A stretch of 64,000 bases of DNA, from the NCBI RefSeq assembly GCF_910592395.1, contig NC_088325.1, positions 1,364,001 to 1,428,000 of the forward strand, in the 5' to 3' direction. This stretch comes from Lineus longissimus (Eukaryota > Nemertea > Pilidiophora > Heteronemertea > Lineidae). The notes beneath the pieces were generated by a model, which was not told the DNA's origin, did not search any database, and was given only the letters and a program-made list of their open reading frames with translations. This document shows, in pieces, positions 1 through 10,843 of the stretch (positions within the stretch are counted from its first letter, which is position 1; every line of letters starts with the position of its first letter). The position numbers and the translations under genes were made by a program.

Positions 1-113
1 AATTCCTCGGAATTGTACGGAAAGACATGCTGGATTCCTGTCGCAGAGGGCCATACATTTGGTCAGGGTCAACATACCCTTGTTTACATTTTTGGTTTGG
101 TTTCGACAAATTC
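1..113 (-). CDS. PAN module 10, cut by the window edge
   Basis: After a CCAG acceptor at 114 the phase-1 frame reads GICRNQT and then TKCMALCDRNPACLSVQF, the standard PAN core. The module continues beyond position 1, so the gene has at least ten modules. Confidence 0.8.
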
Positions 114-3100
114 CTGGATAGTGGTCGTAATCACTGAAGTCAAATGACCCTGTTGATAAAGTCAAAAGATATAGGCCCTAATTATGAGAAGAGCATGGCT
201 TTCCTAAGGAAAATGTGTTTCATTTTCACTATGATAAATCCACAATTCACCATGGTAAACTGACAGCAATTCACCATGGTGAATTGGGACGGTAAAATAT
301 TTTACCATGGCAAGCGTGGTAAATTCTACATGGTACTATGGTCAGCATGGTAAACTCTGATTTCACCATGGTAAACGCTGAATTCAGACTTTACCATGGT
401 GAATCTGAGATCTTTGTCGTGATGGTTACCAGTCGTCATTCAAAGCAGGAAGCTGACTGACTCATTTCACGGTTCATCCTCCTTACGCATGACCGAAACA
501 GTAGTTATTGATGTTGTTGTTTCACCCCCTAAGTGGCCGCCATTGCCTCCGAATTGCCTCGACGGCCGTTTTATTATGAGAAGACTTAAAGAGTTTCTAG
601 TCACCTGAAAGTTTGTGGCATTTTTAACAATTTATTTTGCTCTTTAAATTTGATATATATGTCGCTCCGCCATTGTGGTCGATCAGGTTAACAGACTTAC
701 GCCATGTTTTATGTAGTACGTACCTTCACAGGACCACATGGAAAACGTGTGGTGATGAGAATATAGTAATTCCAGTCTTCCAGGTGTGTAATAGGCTTTC
801 TCATCCAATTCTCTGTGTTCAGTGAAGTTCCCGTATAGTAGGCAGTTGTTGTCACGGTAGTTGAAGTCGACGCTGATACACTGGAATTTTCTCTCGATGA
901 GACAGAGGGCCTGGCAGCTCCCTAAATTGTTAATACCGCTGAACACTTCTTTGGCAGTCAGGCTAACTTTGTAGCGGTTCACAGTTCTCCACTTAAATTT
1001 GTCTGCAGTGCCACAGAGAGGTATTTTGTCTGAAAAGAAGGGATGTTTGTTTAGTATTTTTATTGACGAATTTAAGGTTGGCTTCTAGGAAGCATCTTGG
1101 AATACACTACGAAGGACCCTCTTCATTAAAGACACCTTTCGGAGTGACTAGCTCGGGTGACGAGCACTGTCCTTAATAGAAACGTGTCTGGATAAGAGAG
1201 GTCAAATAAATGAACGTATCGAATTCAAGACTACAAAGCAGTAAACTTACTTTCCCCAGCTTACATATCCGAGCTCCTCCCGTCCTACTACCCTGGGCGA
1301 TCCCTGTGGTCCGAGGACAAATGCTTCCTGCAGATCCCCAGGTATCACCTGTGGACGTAGGGTGGTAGGTTCTTCCTTGTCCAAGCGGAAAGGCTGTGGA
1401 ATGACCTTGGCCTTGGTGTTGACATTCAAGACTCAAGCCTGTTGCCATTTTAGGCGCGGGCTAAAAATATTGAGTATTCTCATCCTGCTCCAGGTTGTTT
1501 TCAATATACTCCGCTTCTCGATATTTCAAATTTCAAATGCTAAAAGGTAATGAGCTTCCACTGTGCTTACCAATGCAATGCCATTCAGAATAATATCCCG
1601 TGTGTTCAATAATTTCTTTGGGGTCCACATCGAGGAGTCCAGAGGTTGACAGGACACATCTCTGGTTCCTTTCATATTCAACAGATTGACAATCCGGTAA
1701 TTTGTCCTCTATACATCTTGCTTGACAGTTTTCAATGGACGTCTTGGCATCTGCGTTGTCAATGCTCCAATCATTTCGATACTTCATGGTCCTATTCTTC
1801 AGTGTTATCCAAGTGAGGGTGCCCTTTTTGCAAGCAATTGCTCCTGAAGTGGTTAGAAATAATGAAGAACAGTACAGTATGGCGACTAGCAGTGAGGCTG
1901 ATATATAGCTTACACTTCAAAGTTTGGGATTCAATCAAAAGAAAAAGCATATAAACACTGAGGTAACAGACGTAGCCTGCAATCACCACCTGAATTTTCA
2001 TGAAACTTCTTACCCTTGCAGTAATACTGGGAATGATTCCAGGCCGCGATGGGCTCGAGCTGTGTGCTCGCATCGCCTGGCATGCCGGGGTGGTACCTCG
2101 TCAGCTTACATACGTCATTAGCCCACTGTAAACCCAAGCAACGAAAGCCGCCCTCATATAAACACTTCCTGAAAAATGCAAGAAATACCACAGTACAAAA
2201 AGGTGTGGTGCGATTAGTATGTTTTTCAGAACATAAAAAACTATCAAGGTTTTTTCAAATTTTTTCGAAAAACCTCTATTTGGTGCATATTGGTGTTGGT
2301 TGAAAAACTTTTAAGATCTTCAAAAGCTTAAGAACCTTTACTCCTAAGAGTGGACGCTATACAATCCGTACTTCACTCACTTTTTGCAGCTGTCTAGAGG
2401 TTCTGGCGTATACTGTCGATCGTAGGAGCGCATGGCTTGACCCGCATTGGTGTCCCACGCCAACGTGCGAGAAGAAATGTCACTGCGACATTCTACTTTA
2501 TCTGAGAAAAGACAATAATAGGTTTAAATGAAGGGAAACTATTGATAGGTCTACCCGGTGTAAAAGAAATGCAATTCCCCCGGAATCCAAGTCCGGTCCT
2601 TTTGTGAAAGTGAATAGAGTCGCCTTAGAGTTCCTTTGTTGAAGATTATATAGCTAACCCTAACCAAACCATTAACCACATTCGTTGACAATACACAGCT
2701 ATTGTATGGGGTCCGGCATTCCCAGGACGTCCATTCCATTTACACTGGGAAGGCAAGATCAAGTTACACGAAGGCGAATAAACAGAATGGGAACCTTCAA
2801 ACTGTATCACAAAACCATTACTAACCTCTGCATTCGACTTCAATATAAGTGAATCTTTTAAATTCGGCCGAGACCAAAACCTCAGATGCTGGAACAGTGC
2901 GAGTGTCGTCCATAGACAAGCTGCACTCTGATGTTGTCGCATCGAATTCCGAGGACAGGCAGTCAAACGTGGCTGTTTTACACTTTTCAAAACAGTCGGC
3001 GGGAGATGAAACGGAGGTGAATATCTGGTCATCACGATCCTTGATTATAGTGTTATTTCTAGGTGGGGAAAGGGAACTAGCGTGGCCTTTGCAAAGGACT

Positions 3101-6100
3101 GGATTTTCCTTTGCTGAAAAAACAAGAGATCATCAATCAGCGCATCCTGAGATCAGGCTTTTTTACTCCTATGTCGTATACAAATATCGAGAGGCGGATT
3201 ATATCGAAAACCACTGGTGCCAGGATGCAATCATCGTAGCATAATGAGGAAGTTAGCTGTATTCGACAATAGCTGGCAGCACAGCTAAAGCCGACCCCAC
3301 CTCTCCACTACTGGAGTTACGAATGGACATTGTTTGTATGCATCATGAACTCAGTGGACATGCATTACCTGGAAAGGGCTATAAAGAATCGAACCTCTTC
3401 ATAACTGTTTGTCATCTCACACTTGAGGATGTCAGTGCGAGAAGATGGCTCCCTGCCAATATTACGAACGAGAGATCTAGGATGAGCAAAGCTGTGACAT
3501 GACAAACAGTTATGAAGAGGTCAGTGCGATTCTTATCGGTTATTTTCCATGGGCACGTCCGCGATCAAGCACTTCGCCGTGCCAGAATCTTTTGGGGGCG
3601 GAGCAGCGAATAACAAGTGCTTACTAACCTTTAGACTCTTAACAGAAAGAAACTAAGTACCTTGGATGGGATTCGAACCCGGTCATGGTGACCTAACCAT
3701 GCATTACACCGTCTGTACTTACACTTGAAGTGTAATTCCTCCCACGTGTAACCGTTCGTCTCATTAGAGCTGTATACATGTGTGTCATTAACATTGGCAG
3801 TCCTCCTAGTTACACGATGCAGTCGGCAAATCGTAGTTAAAGGACCGAAAGAAATACTCCTACAAAAAAGATGGTACAATTTAAGATCCCTTTATCCCCC
3901 CCCCCTTGAGTACATCAATAGACATTTTGACCTATTCACGTCAGCTCAAAACCAAAACGATGACAAGGCTATTTTACCGACGGCGGCGTCCTGCTGCATC
4001 GAAACAAAACTCATCCCAACCGGTTAAAATTACCTGACAGCGTAATAGGCATCTTTTGATGCTTCTAATGCTCCCCTCTAACCGTGTTAGCGGGTAATTC
4101 AAATCACGAAATCCCACTATTGATTAGCACCACCAAGGTGGCCTGTCGGTAAGTGACAACCCGGCGTGACAACACAGCAACCTACCGGCATCCCTTCGAG
4201 AAATACACTGCCTTACATTTCGTCCTGCAGTCATCTATACCAGTAGCCGTTGTGTCCTCGATCAAGTGATTCTTTATTGTCATACCCTTAAACGTGAGCC
4301 ACGTTTCAGTCTTATCTGGAGGGCTGACGTCGTTGGCAGCTATTACTGTAAACGTAACATCAAATTATCACAAGAAAGTACCATCCTGAAGAATAAGCAA
4401 AAAACTCGCAGGAGGGTCCCCCCCCGCCTCTCTCTAGATCTGAGTCAAGCCCATCCACCTCTCCGAGCAAATCTAGCCTCACACTAAAGTCTACCAGTTA
4501 CCAGGCCCTTGTATCGACCGATACCCAACTCGTAGCTTTCTCACCGTGGCAATGGTATCCCAGGAGCCATGTTGCTCTGTCATTCGCATTTAAACAAAAG
4601 ACGTGCAGATGAATGCTTTGATTTCTCAAGCATGCAAGAATGTTTGTCCACACTCTAAAGCTGAAGATGCAACATGAGTTTGAAAGCCTGAACATCGCTC
4701 AATGGGATAGCCTCAACACTGTGAGGAAGCTGTAAATTGGATGTACTGTCCTAAAAAGGGCCAAGTGTGGCCTTCAGTCTTGAGACAATCGGTATGCGGC
4801 CATCCGGAACTTCAGGCTGTCATTCGGCACTAACGACGTGCGAGCGGAGAGGGATACGACTGACTATGGATGGCGTGAGGCAGGATGTCTTGGAGAGATG
4901 GCTGTCCTTGACTCGGAGAGGTAAGACACTCCGAGAGGTCGCCGCTGATTCCACAGGGTGTGAAGCATGAGGTGCCTCTCTCCCGCTGCTGTAACTCATC
5001 GGAGGGGAATGGGTATAAAGGTACTACGCTTACTCCTTTAATAGCCAGGCAAAATAGTTAGGCATAATAAATGGAAGGCGCTAGGAGTGGACGAAACCGA
5101 TTGGATTTAGCGCAATGAGAAGTCGAATCCTTCGTTATTATACATACCTCGACAGGACCAATCATAGTAGAGCCAGTTATCAGGCCATAGTTGTAACTGA
5201 TAAATAGGAACCATGTTTTTGGTGATACGAAGAATAAAGCATTGGCTTGTCACAGCATCGAATTGAATTGACAAACATTTGAACGACGCCTCTGCCTCGC
5301 AAAACATCTGACAAATGCTAACGGTTGAGATGTTCTTCAACAAGAATGCTGTTCGCTCCAGAGCTAGCATCCATTTGGTACTGGACGCGGACCACTGGAC
5401 GGTGTATTTCTCTGGACATCGAGGCCGATCTGAAAGATTGAGAAACAGAAAATGTATGAAAGACTGAAATATAAAGAGATAGCAGAATGCAGTGGAAATT
5501 GGAATACATTATTTAGGAGAAATTTAAATATTAGAAGAATTTTCAAGTGGAGGATGACACCAAAACTTTGGCTTCGCGTCTGTTTTTTACAGATCTTAGC
5601 CCCACCCTCGCGAGTTTGGTGAGTCAACCAACATCTCCAGTTCGGGATCAATTCCTTTAACCAAATGGTTCTCTTGGGGAGACTGTATATTGCGCCGCAT
5701 CTCATGTATAACATTCTGTTCTTACCTCATCCTGGCACCAGTTGTTTTCAATATATTCCGCCTCTCATTATTTCGTAGGAGTAAAAAAGGCCTGATCTCA
5801 TAATGTGCTTACCTATGCATAGCCACTGGGCGTACTCGGCAGCCTTGTTAGCAGAGGTGACAACCCCTTCACGTATAGTAACTCCGTAGTGATAACAAAC
5901 TGCGGTTGTCCTGTCCAACACGAAAGACCGGCAGCCTGACGACCACACGACGCACGCGGCCATGCAATGCACGATGTTGCTGTGGCTGAAAGTCTCTATC
6001 GGGGTATCCGAGAGGGAGAGTCCTGGTACAGTGAACCATTCCCTCACGTAACCTCCTGGGCAACCTTTCGCTGCAATTGGAGAGAAATGTCATGAATAGG

Positions 6101-8455
6101 GAACTCATGCTTTTCGATTGATCAAAGATGGTGGTTTGGTACGTATAATTAAAAGGTAATAATGAGGTTGAGAACAACTACTCATCGCGTATCCTTATAA
6201 ATACATGTACGTCTACGGATAAAACTCTGTAGAAAAAGGACTAATTTTGTGTACATTGCGATCCATATACGTTCAAGGATCCGTGATAAGTCACTGATAT
6301 CAACCTCTCTATTAAACCCACGTAAAACTTTAAAAAAGAAAAAAAAAATTATCAAAAATTAGGGTGCGTTGGGGCACTTGATAGAAAGGCTCTACTATGT
6401 ATCAATCTTGACACTAGAGGCGCTGATGTAGCTCCTTACAACGCCTTGCAAAGAGGCTATCGCATCACCACTAAACCACCGAAAATGATCGCTGCCCTAC
6501 GCTGCACTTATAGTTCTCCATTAAATCACCTTAAACCCACCAGAAAGTGTTAGGTTTTATTTATAAAGATCATATTATTCTGTTATTTTTGATGAAATAA
6601 AACGTTTTATGAGAGAAAGTGGCACTAATTCGGCCTGAATAAGATTTACACTATGAACTGATGACGCAGTGTATGACGTAGGATTATCAAACACGCTGAA
6701 TCTCAGGATGCGATATCCAAGATGGCGGCAATTGATCAATTCCAGTGTCGGACATTTTTAAATTTCGGCACTGTGTGAGTTTGACTGTGTATCAATCTCG
6801 AAGGTTATTATAGGAATTTCTTATCCTGTACAACTTACCGGAATTGAATTTATCCCCACTGGTGGCATCAGTGTTGACAACAGGAGGGATGAAATCACTT
6901 GTGCTGCGATAGTTGGACAAGTGGCAAGCTTTGGAGGAGTGGAGGTATGCAAATGACATGCAAATTAGTGCCGTGTCTGTGTCACACAACTCCTTGCAGG
7001 AGGTAGCACTTGCTACGTTAGGTAAGACCACCTGAGCTGTTTTATTAGCACTGGTAAGAATCCTTGGGTAGACACGCCATTCTGTGTGATATGATGGCGA
7101 AGGGTGATTAGGTTCTGAAATGAAAAGTTCCATTTTAGCTTTTTCTTATTGCGAATTGGACACCAACAAATAACTTTAAAAATGTAGCCTTTCGTCAAGT
7201 TCAAAATTCACGCCCGTATCCGTATCATTCGCACGTGTGGTGTTTTCACATGTTGCACAATCCCGATGCGCGATATACGATAGAGAAAGTGATAACCATT
7301 CAAATGAGTAACACGAAAATTTCACCTATCAACATTGTGAAGGATGTGAATATGTCGTACTCAAAATGAGTGTTTAATACATGGGAGGACGTTCTCTGGA
7401 AAAGAAAGAATCGTCTCCCACCGCCGATATTGGGATTCACCGGTTTTGAAAGAGTTCTTATTGTTTCACGCTTTCAAGTTCTAGTCAAAAAGGTGGTGCC
7501 TATGGTCAATCCTGAACTTACCACAATACCACCATCCATGAATGAAATCAGTTTTATTCTTTCCTTCCATACCGTTCATTGTGTGGTGTCTTGTTGATAG
7601 ATCACAACCCTTGGACATAACATTGTAATCAAAGGACCTGTATGTGATGTTGGTGTTGGACAAGCACAATGTTTTGCAGTCCGCCGCACTTGAAATCCCG
7701 TGATTGGTTTCTACATCGTTCCCAGAAAGATATTTCCCGTTATAGTACGACCACTGCATGGTCTCAGTAACTTTGCACTGATGTATTTCTGTCCCTATAA
7801 AGCAGAAAAGCTCTTGTCAGCGAGGTATCGAAATGGAAATGCAATTGCAGTACAAAAAGGGCACTAATGTATACAAACTCACTTTTTTGAAGGAATTAAG
7901 TAACAATTCATTGGAATTACGGTACTGGAACCGAGGTTGACCGTTAAATCTCGGATGCCGACTTAAAGGTTCACGTCTGTACTTCACCAAATGAGGGTAA
8001 TAGCTAACGGGTTTATGTGTAGGGCCGGAGAAGCGAACATCAACCCCTGATTTCCACAGGATGCTGCGGTACATGTACCTGCCGTAGCCGTTTCTGGGGC
8101 AGCTGTGTCTGCCGCTGTTGTTTCTGTCGTTGTTACTTATGCATAATTTGATTGGGAAAAAAAGTTACATGTAACCAGAGTGTTCAATTTATATTGAAAG
8201 ACTCTGGTGTAACTAGCGATTGAATAGATCCGAGTTTCAATAAAAGACTCTGATTAGATAGACCAGCACTTACATGTAGTTCTGATTCTGAATAAAGGAG
8301 GCTTTTCGTTATAGAATAAGCTCTAAGTTGTTAACTATCTTTTTATATCAATCAAGGTGGCGAGTAAAAAAGGCTTTTATATACGTACCACCACTAGCGG
8401 CAACTGGGGCGAATATGCCCAACAGTAACACCACGGCGATTATCATGGCCTCCAT
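1..8455 (-). CDS. Secreted multi-PAN/apple-domain protein, 3' end beyond the window
   Basis: The gene is assembled from splice sites; exons on the minus strand are 8455-8389, 8135-8079, 7794-7522, 7114-6839, 6070-5813, 5429-5148, 4345-4186, 3859-3723, 3113-2826, 2501-2381, 2168-2014, 1843-1571, 1029-724 and 113-<1, about 922 codons so far. It begins with a signal peptide, then a Thr/Ala-rich linker, then ten PAN/apple modules with the family pattern CxxxC...C.S.....C.L and, in most, a Cys near each end. PAN modules bind proteins or glycans in secreted and matrix proteins; the ligand here is unknown. Every intron between modules is phase 1; modules 5 and 7 each have one internal phase-2 intron. 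Several exons have no ATG and are found only from their acceptor and donor sites. The domain family is secure. Exon joins are inferred, and the linker exon and the module-5 donor are the least certain. Confidence 0.85.
244..408. repeat. Cluster of CCATGG palindromes in a PAN intron
   Basis: Within about 165 bp there are five exact CCATGG sites plus near-matches (ACATGG, GCATGG). They sit inside longer palindromes such as TTTACCATGGTAAA and AATTCACCATGGTGAATT. The spacing is irregular, at roughly 25-60 bp. The cluster lies in the intron between PAN modules 9 and 10. No function is recognised. Confidence 0.7.
724..1029 (-). CDS. PAN module 9
   Basis: A 102-codon phase 1-1 exon with six cysteines: PLCGT, GSCQALC, FQCISV, NNCLLY and WSCEG. 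It is longest between the fourth core Cys and the final Cys. The TTTTCAG acceptor and GTACGT donor are clear. Confidence 0.87.
1478..1542 (-). repeat. Short dispersed repeat, copy 1
   Basis: On the minus strand this reads ATCGAGAAGCGGAGTATATT, then GAAAACAACC, then GGAGCAGGATG. It is one of six copies in the window of a roughly 50-75-bp sequence with the core GGCGGAGTATATTGAAAAC followed by AACTGGTGCCAGGATG. The other copies are near 3150, 5725, 8597, 49640 and 50125. Confidence 0.65.
1571..1843 (-). CDS. PAN module 8
   Basis: A 91-codon phase 1-1 exon with six cysteines: AIACKK, ENCQARC, PDCQSV, QRCVLS and WHCIG. The donor GTAAGC is followed about 25 nt later by a copy of the same dispersed repeat that follows module 3. 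Confidence 0.88.
2014..2501 (-). CDS. PAN module 7, split by a phase-2 intron
   Basis: The exons are 2501-2381 (121 nt) and 2168-2014 (155 nt). The first carries VECRSD and ends LDSCK. The second continues KKC, then FRCLGL, DVCKLT and YYCKG. All six cysteines are kept. The intron position inside the module core differs from that in module 5, where the break comes after the third core Cys. Confidence 0.78.
2826..3113 (-). CDS. PAN module 6
   Basis: A 96-codon phase 1-1 exon with no usable ATG, found from its TTTTCAG acceptor and GTTAGT donor. It has six cysteines: VLCKG, ADCFEKC, FDCLSS, SECSLS and IEVEC. Confidence 0.82.
3150..3228 (+). repeat. Short dispersed repeat, copy 2 (longest)
   Basis: The plus strand carries the fullest version: GAGATCAGGCTTTTTTACTC, then GTATACAAATATCGAGAGGC, then the GGTGCCAGGATG end. 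It lies in the intron just upstream of PAN module 6. Confidence 0.65.
3383..3534. repeat. Fold-back element
   Basis: Two arms of about 37 bp, at 3383-3420 and 3493-3534, are inverted copies with a few mismatches and a short insertion. They share CCTCTTCATAACTGTTTGTC and its complement. The loop is about 70 bp. The element sits in the intron between PAN modules 5 and 6 and looks like a small MITE or fold-back transposon. Confidence 0.7.
3664..3722 (-). repeat. tRNA-like 3' half (degenerate SINE head?)
   Basis: The minus strand reads GGTTAGGTCACCATGAC and then CGGGTTCGAATCCCATCC, with a good B box (GGTTCGAATCC) and T-arm-like context. No matching A box or full cloverleaf is seen, so this is not called a tRNA gene. 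The donor of PAN module 5 abuts this sequence. Confidence 0.4.
3723..4345 (-). CDS. PAN module 5, split by a phase-2 intron
   Basis: The module is in two exons, 4345-4186 (160 nt) and 3859-3723 (137 nt). The first ends DDCRTKC...KGC and the second continues RSISF...TICRL, so the core is rebuilt only after splicing in phase 2. No Cys lies near the N-terminus. With the strong GTAAGT donor at 3722 the final Cys codon is cut and becomes Ser. A weaker donor about 35 nt downstream would keep it and also gives phase 1. Confidence 0.75.
5148..5429 (-). CDS. PAN module 4
   Basis: A 94-codon phase 1-1 exon with six cysteines: PRCPEK, SICQMFC, FKCLSI, SQCFIL and DWSC. The TTTCAG acceptor and GTATGT donor are clear. 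In-frame ORFs starting at internal ATGs are only parts of this exon. Confidence 0.88.
5724..5798 (-). repeat. Short dispersed repeat, copy 3
   Basis: The minus strand has GAGATCAGGCC, ACTCCTACGAAATA, GAGAGGCGGAATATATTG and TGGTGCCAGGATGAGG. It shares both halves with the copy at 3150 and starts about 15 nt past the module-3 donor. Confidence 0.65.
5813..6070 (-). CDS. PAN module 3
   Basis: An 86-codon phase 1-1 exon with all six cysteines: GCPGG, VHCMAAC, SGCRSF, AVCYH and WLCIG. Its donor (GTAAGC) is followed within about 15 nt by a copy of a short dispersed repeat. Confidence 0.88.
6839..7114 (-). CDS. PAN module 2, lacks both terminal cysteines
   Basis: A 92-codon phase 1-1 exon. All four core cysteines are present (TSCKELC, LICMSF, KACHLS). 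There is no Cys in the N-terminal 25 residues and none at the C-terminal end, which reads GDKFNSG where sister modules have WxC. The CAG acceptor and GTAAGT donor are clear. Confidence 0.85.
7522..7794 (-). CDS. PAN module 1
   Basis: A 91-codon phase 1-1 exon. The core cysteines lie in ADCKTLC, and KGCDLS gives the fourth core Cys. The usual third core Cys (x-C-x-S) is replaced in TYRSFDY. The first Cys (HQCK) and last Cys (WWYC) are both present. The exon ends at a GTAAGT donor. Confidence 0.85.
8079..8135 (-). CDS. Thr/Ala-rich linker exon of the PAN protein
   Basis: A 57-nt symmetric phase 1-1 exon that reads VTTTETTAADTAAPETATA. It has an AAG acceptor and a GTACAT donor. The composition suggests an O-glycosylated stalk between the signal peptide and the first PAN module. 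The support is the open frame and matching phases only, so it could be wrong. Confidence 0.5.
8389..8455 (-). CDS. Signal-peptide first exon of the PAN protein
   Basis: The exon starts at the ATG at 8455 and reads MEAMIIAVVLLLGIFAPVAA followed by SG, a typical short secretory signal with an A-x-A-like end. It stops at a GTACGT donor in phase 1, which fits the next acceptor. A second in-frame ATG lies three codons downstream. The ORF is too short to be found by length alone. Confidence 0.75.
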
Positions 8456-8459
8456 CTTG

Positions 8460-10070
8460 CTTCTTCCTTCCCTGTTCGGAAAAATCTGAAAAGGTGCATT
8501 ATCATCTTTAAAGGAAGGGTTATTCATGTTTACGCTGGAGATGAAATTAATTTATGAATACAGTAGGCCTACATGTAAAATATACATTGCCATAAGCACT
8601 CCATCCTGGCATCAGTTGTTCAATACACTCCGCCTCTCGATGATGGTGAGGAGTATCCAAAATCTGAATCTCAGGCTGTATCTAAAAGTGTTAGGATGGG
8701 TTCACCCGGGCAGTCCGTTTCGTCATACAGGTCCCCTCTCCTCAAGGAGGGGTGATCTGATTTACAGCGTCCGGAGTCCAGACGTGTGGGGTCGTGGTGT
8801 GGGTCCGGGAGCACCCAATGCAGCATTATCCCACCGTTCCGCTCCTAAGCAAATTCTGCCGCACTTGCTCAGCTTCCAGCAAATAGGCCACATGAAACTT
8901 TTAAATGCCGCTGCAAATAGGATGACAATATAGATGTAATATGAAAATACCCGATTTGTGTAAACCGAAGTGGTGGAAATGTTCCGCGAAGTCAGTGATA
9001 GTTGTATGAATATTTTAGAGATCTGTTACTGCGTGAGTTTGGTGTGCGTATCTATCCAATCATTTTCGTCATGCTATCGATTGTCAACATTCCCTGTTGC
9101 CGGTAATAAATGTTTAAACAACGCCCTAACAAGGAACTGCTAATTAGCATATTAGTGGTATTGGTGATAATGACGATCGCAAATTGTTTCAGAGGAAGAC
9201 TTCCCTAAATGCGCTATATTATGTGCTGCAGAAAAAAAAACCAATGTTTGACGCACAATCAAGTGGAACAATGAATAACTGATTAACAGCTTTTTTTTCA
9301 GTTCAGATATATATGCTGTGCTTTTGAAGGACTATTGGTATTACTTAGGGCAATATCACCCAGCTGTTGGCTTCCCAGCTCTTATTCTACTTGAGTTTCC
9401 ATCAACAAATTGCACAAAAAAGGAAAAATTCAAAATCTGACTGAATTATCACGCTTGTCCGATGTTGACTCCGAATTGACCCGACTTAGCTCTCCATGCG
9501 TCGACCCTTTCCACGTAGAACTATGCACTAATAAGGCGCTTCCTGGAGCCATGGATCTAACCTTTTTCGACGTCACGCTGATGGCACTTGATTAACCCAT
9601 CAACTGCGACGATAAATGGAAATGAGTTTGCGTCTTAATAGCGGGGTGACGTGAACTCGGATCTCGGCGTGCACTCACGTGGCGGGAACGGTCTTTCGCG
9701 CCAGGCCTTGTGCGTACTGAAAATAACGAATAACGCGCTTTTCTACTATCTAAGAGCTGAAAAAAAATTGGAAAAGCGTCGAACACGTTCGGAAAAATAA
9801 TTAACTGATGAACCAGAAGAAAAACAAACATACTGCAATAAAAAATACGCCCATTCCTTTAAGGGAGCAAAGCGCCTAAAGCTAGTTCATGCACCTTTAG
9901 GACGTCTTTCGGCCAATACAAATATGCACCTCGACGAGGTTTTTCAGCGAAAAACCTTTAAAGATTTTTCACCATCTCGAAAACCATTTGGGGTTGTTCA
10001 TTTCACCAAAAAAGAACTTCTATGTGCTGCATATTTGCATACCGACTTATCGGCGGTAAATATCAGTCCT
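8460..10070. other. Upstream region of the PAN gene, no gene seen
   Basis: This stretch lies upstream of the signal-peptide exon. It contains one short dispersed repeat (8594-8645), A/T-rich tracts and only short ORFs without recognisable domains. No promoter motif could be assigned. Confidence 0.4.
8594..8645 (-). repeat. Short dispersed repeat, copy 4
   Basis: The minus strand reads ATCGAGAGGCGGAGTGTATT, then CAACTGATGCCAGGATGG. Only the core half is present. It lies about 140 nt upstream of the PAN gene's ATG. Confidence 0.6.
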
Positions 10071-10079
10071 AAAGCCTCC

Positions 10080-10445
10080 TCCTTTCACCGCCGACACAAA
10101 GAACCAGGAAAACCGTCGGACGCACCATCATAAACGGGTGGCCAATCAAATTGCTCAACACAAAGTAATTGAATGACGACCTGAATTGATAGTGCCAAAC
10201 CTTCTTCTATACAACATGCACTGTGCATTTGGGTCAGGTCAGTATCCCTGAACCATTACTCACTGAACACCTGGTCTTCAATAACGATGGCTTTCAGTGC
10301 GTGTCTCGTGCGACAACCACGAGGGAGTGTAATGTTAGTGTTGCCGCCACATGGACGTGGGATAGGAAGGGAATGCATGGAGACTACCGATAAAGTAACA
10401 GCCCTTCTGACGGCCGATTAGGGGGAGTGTATCGGCGGTGAAGGA
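10080..10445. mobile_element. MITE-like element, TIR TCCTTTCACCGCCGA, copy 1
   Basis: The left end TCCTTTCACCGCCGA (10080-10094) is matched by an inverted TCGGCGGTGAAGGA at 10432-10445. The interior is shared with a second copy at 62076-62303, including GATGGCTTTCAGTGCGTGTC and GAAGGGAATGCATGGA. There is no coding capacity. A further ATCGGCGGT motif lies about 40 bp outside the left end. Confidence 0.65.
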
Positions 10446-10519
10446 TGGATATACCCACAACGACGGTGGATCAGCATGCATATTTACCTTCTTCTACTTC
10501 GCGTTCGATTTTCTTTTCA

Positions 10520-10843
10520 TGGCGATGCTACAGAACTAGGCCTAACTTTTATCATATGATGGAAAGGTCTAGCAGTGTTGTTGTTAGAATGTGCTTAGGG
10601 CTGGCAGTACACGGGAGTAGATCCTCGTTCAGCGGCAGCCTTAAGCACATATGTCACAAATATAACGTTAGTAGGTTTCATTTACCCGCTCTAAATGTAG
10701 ACGATATGGAAATCAATGATGATGTTATAGTTCAACAAAGGGGGGCTTTTATTAAGGTTTTACCTGAAATGAGGGACTCGGGAGATGACCAACTCAATTT
10801 TTATGAAATCAGTGACATGATAGAAATGCTGTGTGTGAACTGA
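10520..10843 (+). pseudogene. Possible 3' tail of a LINE reverse-transcriptase ORF
   Basis: The last part of a 132-codon frame reads HICHKYNVSRFHLP, then VQQRGAFIKVLPEMRD, and ends YEISDMIEMLCVN before the stop at 10843. This resembles the short C-terminal tail of some invertebrate LINE ORF2 proteins (EIRDG...LS..EI...I..LC). No reverse transcriptase domain is present. An AATAAA follows at about 11004. The assignment rests on pattern only. Confidence 0.3.

Noticed and set aside
1247-1429. Open minus-strand frame between PAN modules 8 and 9 (MNVNTKAKVIPQPF...)
   Set aside because: Its likely donor would leave in phase 2, which does not fit the phase-1 start of module 9, while modules 8 and 9 join perfectly without it.
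2849-3244. 131-codon plus-strand frame across PAN module 6
   Set aside because: It overlaps a clear minus-strand PAN exon with correct splice sites.
3664-3722. Functional tRNA gene at the B-box sequence
   Set aside because: No matching A box, acceptor stem or anticodon arm.
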